From: Hymenobacter cavernae
Lineage (GTDB): Bacteria; Bacteroidota; Bacteroidia; Cytophagales; Hymenobacteraceae
Direction: 5' to 3'
Assembly: GCF_014641455.1 (NCBI RefSeq)
Contig: NZ_BMHT01000012.1
Location: forward strand, 1-49,422
DNA: 49,422 nt
This document shows positions 42,709 to 49,422 of this stretch, piece by piece. Position numbers and translations under genes: made by a program. Position 1 is the stretch's first letter. Every line of letters begins with the position of its first letter. The notes under the pieces were generated by a model. The model searched no databases, was not told the DNA's origin, and saw only the letters and a list, made by a program, of their open reading frames with translations.

Positions 42709-42730
42709 GGCATTTGCTTTCGCAAATGCC
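42709..42730. promoter_or_regulatory. Hairpin/palindrome in the LysR-SulP divergent region
   Basis: Perfect 9-bp arms GGCATTTGC and GCAAATGCC around a TTTC loop. It may be an operator half-site pair or a leader hairpin for the transporter, which starts 87 bases further on. An ACCTAGGT lies at 42756. Confidence 0.45.
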
Positions 42731-42816
42731 TCATGCACATGCTTTTTATAGGCAAACCTAGGTTACGCCCGGCGCGCAGTCGGCGGCACGTCTTTCCCAA
42801 ACGGAATACCTTTCGA

Positions 42817-44352
42817 ATGATTCTTCTTGACAAATTAACCCGAGGCCATAGCCTCAAGGATGAAGTATTGGCGGGCCTCACCACGGCCCTGGCCCTCGTG
42901 CCTGAAGTAGTGGCGTTTGCCCTGCTGGCCCACGTCAGCCCACTCGTGGGCATTAGCTCGGCCTGCATTATTTGCCTTATCACCAGCCTTTTCGGTGGGC
43001 GGCCAGGCATGATATCCGGCGCGGCGGGCTCGGTGGCGGTGGTCATTGTGAGCTTGGTAGAGCGGCACGGCGTGGAGTACCTGTTTGCGGCCGTTGCGCT
43101 GATGGGCCTTATTCAGATAGCTATTGGCTTGCTGCGCTTTGGCAAGTTTATCCGGTTGGTGCCGCAATCAGTGGTGTTTGGCTTTGTGAATGGGCTGGCG
43201 CTCATCATCTTCATGGCGCAGCTGGAGCAGTTCAAAGTGGCAGATGCGACTGGCGCAACGCACTGGCTCAGCGGCTCGCCTCTGTACCTGATGCTAGGTT
43301 TGGTGGCCCTCACGATGGCTATTATTTTCCTGCTGCCGAAAGTTACGAAGGCCATTCCGCCTTCGCTCATCGCCATTCTGGTCGTTTCGGCGCTGGTGAT
43401 TTTCGGCAATTTACCCACGAAGTCGGTGGGCGATATTGCTTCCATTGCGGGCGGTTTGCCGCAGCCGCATTTGCCGCAAGTGCCATTCAACTGGCAGACA
43501 ATCAGAATCATATTTCCTTACTCCGTTATCATGGCGCTGGTGGGCCTCACCGAAAGCCTACTCACGCTCACGGTAGTCGACGAAATAACGGAAACCCGCG
43601 GGCGCGGCAACAAAGACTGCGTGGCGCAGGGCCTCGCCAACATCACCTCCGGCTTCTTTGGCGGCATGGGTGGCTGCGCCATGATCGGGCAGACGATGGT
43701 CAACCTGGAGTCGCGCGGACGGCAGCGGATCTCGGGCGTGGTGACGGCAGTGGCGCTGCTGCTGTTTGTGGTGGTGGGCTCGTCGCTGATTGAGCGGCTG
43801 CCACTGGCGGCGCTGGTGGGCGTAATGTTTATGGTAGTTATTGCCACCTTCGAGTGGGCCAGCCTGCGCATCATTGGCAAAATGCCGCTTACCGATGTGG
43901 TCGTGATGGTTTTGGTGACGCTCATCACGGCCATTTCCCAGAACCTAGCCTTGGCCGTACTCATCGGCGTGGTGATTTCGGCGCTGGCCTTTGCTTGGGA
44001 AAACGCGGTCCGCATTCGGGCCCGCAAGTACGTGGACGAGCAGGGCATCAAGCACTACGAAATCTTCGGGCCGCTCTTCTTCGGCTCGGTGGCGGCGTTC
44101 AACGAAAAGTTCGACCTAGCTTCTGATCCGCAGGAAATTATCGTGGATTTCCGCGAAAGCCGCGTGGCTGATTTATCAGCCATCGAAGCGCTGAACAAGC
44201 TCACCGAGCGCTACCACAAAAGCGGCAAAAAGCTGCACCTGCGCCACCTCAGCCCCGATTGCCGCCGTCTGCTCGCCAACGCGCAAGCGCTTATCGACGT
44301 GAACTACTGGGAAGACCCGACCTACAAAGTTTCGGTAGACGCCATGGAATAG
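42817..44352 (+). CDS. SulP-family anion transporter with STAS domain
   Basis: A 511-residue membrane protein of the SLC26/SulP family transporting sulfate, bicarbonate or another anion. About 10-12 helices begin with the DEVLAGLTTALALVPEVVAFALLA signature (read in pieces). The GGRPGMISGAAGSVAVV stretch and the FVNGLALIIF segment are typical. A C-terminal STAS domain (about 415-505, EIIVDFRESRVADLSAIEAL) follows. The ATG at 42817 gives MILLDKLTRGHSLKDEVLAG; the earlier in-frame start is rejected for composition. The divergent LysR gene is the likely regulator. Confidence 0.93.
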   Translation: MILLDKLTRGHSLKDEVLAGLTTALALVPEVVAFALLAHVSPLVGISSACIICLITSLFGGRPGMISGAAGSVAVVIVSLVERHGVEYLFAAVALMGLIQIAIGLLRFGKFIRLVPQSVVFGFVNGLALIIFMAQLEQFKVADATGATHWLSGSPLYLMLGLVALTMAIIFLLPKVTKAIPPSLIAILVVSALVIFGNLPTKSVGDIASIAGGLPQPHLPQVPFNWQTIRIIFPYSVIMALVGLTESLLTLTVVDEITETRGRGNKDCVAQGLANITSGFFGGMGGCAMIGQTMVNLESRGRQRISGVVTAVALLLFVVVGSSLIERLPLAALVGVMFMVVIATFEWASLRIIGKMPLTDVVVMVLVTLITAISQNLALAVLIGVVISALAFAWENAVRIRARKYVDEQGIKHYEIFGPLFFGSVAAFNEKFDLASDPQEIIVDFRESRVADLSAIEALNKLTERYHKSGKKLHLRHLSPDCRRLLANAQALIDVNYWEDPTYKVSVDAME

Positions 44353-44417
44353 CCTTGCGGCGGCTGGGCGGTTGTGCCAGGTTCTGGTTAAATTTCGCCC
44401 GCTCTGCTTTCCTTTCT

Positions 44418-45509
44418 ATGTCGCTCACTTACAAAAGAATCATCGTTAAAATCGGCTCCAACGTGCTGACGCAGGACAACGGCCTGCCCGACACGGCCCG
44501 CATCCGGCACCTGGTCGAGCAGCTCGCCGCGCTCAAAAAGCTAGGTCGGGAAGTCATTTTGGTGTCGTCGGGCGCGGTGGCCTCGGGGCGCAGCCTGGTG
44601 CAGGTTTCCGACAAAGCTGACGCCGTGACCAGCCGCCAGCTGCTGGCCGCCGTGGGCCAGGTCAAGCTGCTCAGCACCTACGCCGAGCTGTTCGGTCAGC
44701 ACGACTTAGTTTGCGCGCAAGTGCTGGTCACGAAGGAAGATTTCCGCGACCGGGTACACTACCTGAACATGCAAAACTGCTTCGGCGCGCTGCTCCAAAA
44801 CAACATCATTCCCATTGTGAATGAGAACGATGTGATTTCCGTAACGGAGCTGATGTTCACCGACAACGACGAGCTGGCCGGCCTCATCGCCTCCATGCTG
44901 AACGCCGACGCGCTGCTCATCCTCAGCAACGTCAACGGCATTTACACCGGCGACCCGAAAGACCCAAGCTCCGAGCTGATCCGGGAAATCGAGCCGACTA
45001 CCACCAGCTTTTCGTCGTTCGTCACGACGCAACGCTCGCAGTTTGGCCGCGGCGGCATGATTACGAAGTGCCACATGGCGCACAAAGTCGCGCAGCTCGG
45101 TATTGCGGTGCACATCGCCAACGGCAAGACGGAGAATGTGTTACCTAGGCTGCTGAGCGGCGAAGTGGAGAATACACGCTTCATCCCGTATAAAATTGCC
45201 TCGGGCAAAAAGAAGTGGATTGCGCACTCCGAAACCGCGGCGAAAGGCGTGATTCACATCAACGACGGCGCCAAAACGGCCCTCACCACGCCCGGCAAAG
45301 CCATAAGTCTGCTGCCAGTAGGCATCACGAAGATCAGCGGCGAATTCCAGAAAGGCGACATCATCAAGCTAATCGATGAGCACCAGAAACCCGTTGGCCT
45401 AGGTCTGGCGGAATATGGCTCCGACAAAGCCGTGGAGCGCATCGGGCAGAAAAACCAGAAGCCGCTGGTGCATTATGATTATCTGTTTTTGAACGCCGAA
45501 ATCAGCTAA
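44418..45509 (+). CDS. proB: Glutamate 5-kinase
   Basis: A 363-residue enzyme phosphorylating glutamate, first step of proline synthesis. The amino-acid-kinase domain shows IIVKIGSNVLT, SSGAVASG, NENDVIS, and NDELAGLIASMLNADALLILSNVNGIY. A C-terminal PUA domain follows (about 270-363), as in the long bacterial form. The start ATG at 44418 is standard. The next step, proA, follows after a REP-containing spacer of 145 bases. Confidence 0.96.
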   Translation: MSLTYKRIIVKIGSNVLTQDNGLPDTARIRHLVEQLAALKKLGREVILVSSGAVASGRSLVQVSDKADAVTSRQLLAAVGQVKLLSTYAELFGQHDLVCAQVLVTKEDFRDRVHYLNMQNCFGALLQNNIIPIVNENDVISVTELMFTDNDELAGLIASMLNADALLILSNVNGIYTGDPKDPSSELIREIEPTTTSFSSFVTTQRSQFGRGGMITKCHMAHKVAQLGIAVHIANGKTENVLPRLLSGEVENTRFIPYKIASGKKKWIAHSETAAKGVIHINDGAKTALTTPGKAISLLPVGITKISGEFQKGDIIKLIDEHQKPVGLGLAEYGSDKAVERIGQKNQKPLVHYDYLFLNAEIS

Positions 45510-45510
45510 C

Positions 45511-45643
45511 GTAGGAACGCGCCACGGCGCGTTCGGCACCCGCGCCTCTCGTGCGCTTACCTGGTTTAGACACCACTTTACAGGCCCTTACCTTGTGCTG
45601 GGCCAGGTCGTTCAACGACGAACGCGCCGTGGCGCGTTCCTAC
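45511..45643. repeat. Pair of inverted REP-like elements between proB and proA
   Basis: 45511-45535 and 45619-45643 are exact 25-base reverse complements, each itself a hairpin (GAACGCGCC and GGCGCGTTC). The right copy extends to 45606 with GGTCGTTCAACGA and matches 33356-33393 at 37 of 38 positions. Confidence 0.9.
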
Positions 45644-45654
45644 AGTTCCTTCTT

Positions 45655-46905
45655 ATGAACTTGCAACCTGTATTTGAAGCTTCGCAGAAAGCCAGCCGCA
45701 GCCTAGGTCTGGTTGCCTCCGAAAAAATCAACGCGCTGCTGCGCGACCTCGCCGACGCGGCCGTGGCGAAAACGCCGTTTCTACTCGCCGAAAACGAGAA
45801 GGACCTAGCCCGTATGTCGCCGGACGACCCCAAGCACGACCGGCTGAAACTAACAGGGCCACGTATTGAAGCCATTGCGGAGGATATTCGGAGCGTAGCG
45901 GGCCTTACGTCGCCGCTGGGGGAAGTGCTGTTGCAGCGGGAACTGCCGAACGGCCTGCACCTCTCCAAAGTGTGCGTGCCGCTGGGCGTAGTCGGCGTCA
46001 TCTACGAAGCTAGGCCCAACGTGACCTTCGACGTAGCCGCGCTGTGTCTGAAAACCGGTAACGCCAGCATCCTGAAAGGCGGCAGCGACGCTAGCTTCTC
46101 CAACGAGGCTATCATCGCCGTCATTCACGACGTGCTGCGCCAGCACAACCTAGCTCCCGAAGCTGCCACCCTCCTCCCCCCCGACCGCCAAGCCACCGAA
46201 GCCCTGCTCAACGCCGTCGGCTACGTGGATGTGCTGATTCCACGCGGTAGCCAGGGCCTGATCGACTTCGTGCGCCAAAACGCTAAAGTGCCCGTTATCG
46301 AAACCGGCGCGGGCGTGGTGCACACTTTCTTCGACGAAACCGCCGACCTAGCCAAAGGCCGCGCTATCATCTTCAACTCCAAAACGCGGCGGCCCAGCGT
46401 CTGCAACACCCTCGATTGCCTGCTGCTGCACCATGCCCGCCTTATCGATCTGCCGGCTCTCACGGCACCGCTAGCCACTGCGCACGTGCTCTTGTACGCC
46501 GATGAACCTAGCTACGCGGCCCTGCGCGGCCTGTACCCCGCCGAGCTGCTGCAACACGCCACGCCTGAGCACTTCGGCACTGAGTTTCTGTCGCTGAAGC
46601 TAGCTATCAAGACGGTACGCGGCTTGGAAGAAGCCCTTCAGCACATTGCCGAACACAGCTCCAAGCACAGCGAAGCCATCCTTTCGGAAACGCCCGAGCA
46701 CATCGAGCAATTCCTGAACAGTGTGGATGCCGCGGCTGTGTACGCCAATGCTTCTACCGCTTTCACCGATGGCGCGCAGTTTGGCCTAGGTGCCGAAATC
46801 GGTATCAGCACGCAAAAGCTGCACGCCCGCGGCCCGATGGGCTTGGAGGAACTCACCAGCTACAAGTGGCTCGTGCGCGGTGACGGGCAGGTACGAACCA
46901 CGTAG
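45655..46905 (+). CDS. proA: Gamma-glutamyl phosphate reductase
   Basis: A 416-residue NADPH-dependent dehydrogenase of the aldehyde-dehydrogenase superfamily, second step of proline synthesis. Conserved parts are VPLGVVGVIYEARPNVTFD, GNASILKGGSDASFSNEAI, IPRGSQGLIDFV, the nucleophile cysteine in SVCNTLDCLLLH, and the closing GPMGLEELTSYKW. Start MNLQPVFEASQKAS at 45655. It lies downstream of proB in the same direction and probably shares its transcript despite the REP pair. Confidence 0.96.
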   Translation: MNLQPVFEASQKASRSLGLVASEKINALLRDLADAAVAKTPFLLAENEKDLARMSPDDPKHDRLKLTGPRIEAIAEDIRSVAGLTSPLGEVLLQRELPNGLHLSKVCVPLGVVGVIYEARPNVTFDVAALCLKTGNASILKGGSDASFSNEAIIAVIHDVLRQHNLAPEAATLLPPDRQATEALLNAVGYVDVLIPRGSQGLIDFVRQNAKVPVIETGAGVVHTFFDETADLAKGRAIIFNSKTRRPSVCNTLDCLLLHHARLIDLPALTAPLATAHVLLYADEPSYAALRGLYPAELLQHATPEHFGTEFLSLKLAIKTVRGLEEALQHIAEHSSKHSEAILSETPEHIEQFLNSVDAAAVYANASTAFTDGAQFGLGAEIGISTQKLHARGPMGLEELTSYKWLVRGDGQVRTT

Positions 46906-47051
46906 AAACACATACTTGTGTCTCCGTCGTTGCTGAGGTTGTTTAGGCCGCATTGTTCTGACATCGGTCGTTCAACGGGGAGACACTCTACACGCCAACA
47001 ACGTATTTGTAAAGGAGACCTATCTTTAAGTACGACCTAGCTTGTTCAACT

Positions 47052-47648
47052 ATGATACCTATTACCGACATCTCCCAACTCGACCTCACCAAAAGTTACA
47101 CTTACGCCGATTACCTGACGTGGCAGTTGGATGAGTTTGTGGAGCTCGTGCGGGGCAAAATCCGCCGCATGAGCCCGGCGCCGCGGGTGGCTCACCAGCG
47201 CATCTCAAGCCGTTTCGTCGGTAGACTTTACGCCTACTTGCTTGCACACTCTTGCGAAGTTTTCCACGCGCCATTTGATGTGCGACTAACTCGCGCTACT
47301 CTGAACGGCGAGAGTACCATCACTACCGTCGTCCAGCCAGATGTTTGCGTGGTGTGCGACCCAACGAAACTAGATGAATTCGGCTGCCTAGGTGCCCCCG
47401 ACTGGATTATTGAAATCCTGAGCCCCAAAACAGCCGCTTACGATACGCACGAAAAGCTAGAGTTGTACGAAGAAAACGGCGTGCGCGAATACTGGATTGT
47501 GCTGCCCGGCGAAAAGAGTGTGGTAGTCTACACGCTGGAAGATAGCCGCTACCAATTGCAGGATACGTACTACACGCCCGGCGCTATTCCGTCGCGCACG
47601 CTACCCAGCTTTCGTATTGAGTGGGAGGAAGTATTTGAGGGCGTGTAG
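47052..47648 (+). CDS. Uma2-family (DUF820) endonuclease-like protein, copy 1
   Basis: A 198-residue protein of the Uma2/DUF820 family, predicted PD-(D/E)XK nucleases. Features are YTYADYLTWQLDEFVELVRGKI, the acidic site VQPDVCVVCDPTKLDEFGC, GAPDWIIEILSPKTAAYD with its catalytic Glu, and LYEENGVREYWIVLPGEK. Function is not established for the family. The start codon lies 26 bases after a TATCTTTA box resembling the -7 element. The next gene is a tandem paralogue. Confidence 0.88.
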   Translation: MIPITDISQLDLTKSYTYADYLTWQLDEFVELVRGKIRRMSPAPRVAHQRISSRFVGRLYAYLLAHSCEVFHAPFDVRLTRATLNGESTITTVVQPDVCVVCDPTKLDEFGCLGAPDWIIEILSPKTAAYDTHEKLELYEENGVREYWIVLPGEKSVVVYTLEDSRYQLQDTYYTPGAIPSRTLPSFRIEWEEVFEGV

Positions 47649-47733
47649 CGGAGCCCAGTCATGACCTGACCCAGCAGCGTCATCCTATACAGAAACACGT
47701 ATTTTAGTAAAACCTTCTTTTGCTCTTTACGCT

Positions 47734-48330
47734 ATGCCGCCCATCACCAACCTTTCGCAGCTCGACCTCACCAAAACCTACACCTACGCTGATTACCTGA
47801 CGTGGCAGCTGGATGAGTTTGTGGAGCTGATTAAGGGCAAAGTCTATCAGATGAGCCCGGCGCCCCGGCGGCGCCATCAGGTTACGGCTCGTAACCTCAA
47901 TACGCCGATTGCGCTGTACTTAGAAGGTAAGCAGTGCGAAGTTTACTTCGCGCCCTTCGACGTGCGCCTGACCACGGCTGGCCCCAATGGCGACGTGCAG
48001 ATTACCACCGTCGTGCAGCCAGATATCTGCGTGATCTGCGACCCGGCCAAGCTCGATGACCTAGGCTGCCTGGGCGCCCCGGATTGGATCATCGAAATTC
48101 TCTCGCCCGGCACCGCTGCCCACGACACCCGCGATAAGTACGACCTCTACCAGGAAGCCGGCGTCTCGGAGTACTGGATTGTGTCGCCCCTCGAAAAGTA
48201 CGTTTCCGTCTTTGTGCTGCGGGAGCAGAAATACCAGCTAGCCGGCGAGTTCTACGCGCCCGGCCCCATCCCGACCCAGACCCTGCCGGAGCTGGAGATT
48301 CTGTGGGAAAAGGTGTTTGCGGGGGTGTAG
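47734..48330 (+). CDS. Uma2-family (DUF820) endonuclease-like protein, copy 2
   Basis: A 198-residue tandem paralogue of the gene at 47052 with the same length. Nearly identical N-termini (QLDLTKTYTYADYLTWQLDEFVELIKGK) and active-site motifs (VQPDICVICDPAKLDDLGC, GAPDWIIEILSPGTAAHD) indicate local duplication. The middle region (residues 45-75) and the C-terminal fifth have diverged. It is higher in G+C than copy 1. Both putative active sites look intact. Confidence 0.88.
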   Translation: MPPITNLSQLDLTKTYTYADYLTWQLDEFVELIKGKVYQMSPAPRRRHQVTARNLNTPIALYLEGKQCEVYFAPFDVRLTTAGPNGDVQITTVVQPDICVICDPAKLDDLGCLGAPDWIIEILSPGTAAHDTRDKYDLYQEAGVSEYWIVSPLEKYVSVFVLREQKYQLAGEFYAPGPIPTQTLPELEILWEKVFAGV

Positions 48331-48361
48331 GAACGACCGGATTGTATATCTGGTCGAGCGG
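48331..48361. repeat. CCGGATT hairpin repeat
   Basis: GAACGACCGGATTGTATATCTGGTCGAGC (read in pieces) resembles the AACGACCGGATTATAAATCCGGCCGAGC element near 40157. The TCTGGTC arm is a diverged pairing partner of GACCGGA. Confidence 0.6.
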
Positions 48362-48389
48362 AGTAGTCAGTCATAGAAAGCCTGCAACC

Positions 48390-49422
48390 TTGGTAAAGCC
48401 GCTACAGTTGTTGTTGGCTCAAGCATTTGCCCTGCTCACCGTATTCGGCTTGCACGAGCTGGGGCTGAGCTGGCCGGTAGTGCTGGGTCTGCTCTATGCC
48501 GAAAACCTGGCCGTGGTTTGGATTGCTACCCAAAAGCGGGAGGTATTCCTCTACCGGGTTGCCTTGGGCGGCAGCTTAGCCGCGGGGTTAAGCCTGCTGT
48601 TGACGGCCCTAAGCAACGCAGGCCACAGCCTGCCGCCTATGCTCTACCGCGACGCCTTGGTGCTGGCGATGGCCGGCTGGGCGGGGGTCGTACTGGTAAA
48701 CCTGACCCATCGGCAATTGCAGCCCGCGCAGCTTGCCGAAGAGCCAGATAGTACTCCTGCCGACTTCGGTCTGTTGGGCGGCATTGCGGGGCTGGCGGGC
48801 CTGCTGCAGGGCGGCACCGGGCTGCTGCTGGGCCGGGCGCTGTTCGGCTGGCTCGGGGCGCCGGTGGCCCTCTTGCTGGTTGCGCTCCTGGGCATGGGTG
48901 GCATCGCACTCGGCCTAGCGGCCTGGGTGCACGCGCAGGGCCTGTTGCCCCGTTGGGTGCGACGCCAGCAGCTCGCGTTAGGGCAGGCGTTGGCAGTGCT
49001 GGCCGTGTTTGGGCTGCACGAGGCGGGCCTGAGCTGACCTGGGGTCATGCTGGTTTTGTATGCCGAGAATCTGCTGGCGGCCCTGCTGCTAAGGAACCGC
49101 GATGAAGACGACCTGCTGCACCTGCAGACCTACCTACTGGTGGTGCTGGCGGCCCTGTTGCCGCTGCTGGTGCGCTACACTTCGCCGGGAGCCTTCGGGG
49201 CCGAGGTACGGGCGGCTTTGCTCGTCGGGGCGGCCCTGCTCACGGTGGGCTACCAGCTGCGGCGCCAGTTGCTGTCGAAAGTGGACGGGGACTACGCGGT
49301 GCTTCCGCTCGGCGGCATCCTGCGGTTGCCGGTCCTGGGACTGGCCGTGGGGTGGCTGTTGCTCAGTGGCGGCGCGCTGGTGTTCGACCGGGTCTGGGCC
49401 GCCTGGGCCATGGTCGGCTTGC
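48390..49422 (+). pseudogene. Multi-pass membrane protein with internal repeat, in-frame TGA, truncated by window end
   Basis: A hydrophobic protein with at least eight membrane helices. A TTG at 48390 (LVKPLQLLLAQAFALL) is the best start; an earlier in-frame ATG lies inside the Uma2 gene. The segment FGLHELGLSWPVVLGLLYAENL near residue 19 recurs about 190 residues later as FGLHEAGLS-stop-PGVMLVLYAENLL. The codon at the conserved Trp (TGG at 48471) is TGA at 49035-49037. After this stop the same frame stays open to the window end with fitting hydrophobic helices, so a single nonsense change has broken the gene, or the base is an error. The LYAEN motif vaguely recalls DUF6498 proteins; not certain. 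Confidence 0.7.

Noticed and set aside
49035..49037. Selenocysteine or recoded TGA
   Set aside because: No SECIS-like hairpin is evident, and the repeat comparison shows that the original codon was TGG (Trp).

Overview
The window looks like a chromosomal segment of a high-G+C member of the Bacteroidota, most likely Hymenobacter or a close relative. The evidence is Bacteroidota-type promoters (TTTG, 17-19 bases, TAnnTTTG), with a perfect copy before tRNA-Gln; an atpD-atpC pair separated from the other ATP synthase genes; an 81-residue epsilon subunit; almost no Shine-Dalgarno sequences; and the overall gene content. The genus is inferred from memory of such genomes, not from a search.

Positions 1-15,500 are mainly housekeeping: a PLP transsulfuration enzyme, atpC and atpD (minus strand), tRNA-Gln, prs, rplY/ctc, pth, metG, an H1-like basic protein, a lipoprotein, msrB, typA, a coiled-coil protein, cydA, a frameshifted cydB, and acylphosphatase. 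Positions 15,675-19,739 hold a leftward three-gene cluster: two long related proteins of unrecognised family and a peptidoglycan-binding/CHAP hydrolase, all without signal peptides. This cluster is the best candidate here for an undescribed system. A GH19-type lysozyme-like gene at 27,310-27,906 shares with it a distinctive upstream palindrome, so the two loci may be co-regulated.

Positions 20,182-29,000 carry a SpoU methyltransferase, a CHASE3 histidine kinase with a single-domain response regulator, a secreted TPR protein, an exported Gly/Tyr-rich protein, an endonuclease III-like glycosylase, a DUF167 protein, the GH19 gene and a ZIP-like transporter. Positions 29,183-33,124 form a compact unit of a TPR-AAA+ ATPase and two TPR-membrane paralogues. 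The first paralogue has clearly lower G+C than the second. Then come an ECF-type sigma factor with a small partner, clpP, an ammonium transporter, an alpha/beta hydrolase, an M28 peptidase, a CE2-type esterase, threonine synthase, a LysR regulator divergent from a SulP transporter, proB and proA, two tandem Uma2-family nucleases, and a membrane protein gene with internal repeats that is broken by an in-frame TGA and runs off the window.

Two sequence-level patterns run across the window. The palindrome ACCTAGGT and its core CCTAGG are greatly over-represented in genes and spacers alike: about 30 exact 8-mers and about 60 CCTAGG by hand count. CTAG-containing words are usually among the rarest in bacteria. 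Second, the spacers are full of REP-like inverted repeats. One family has fixed outer arms around a variable inner hairpin, and two of its copies show a compensatory base-pair change.
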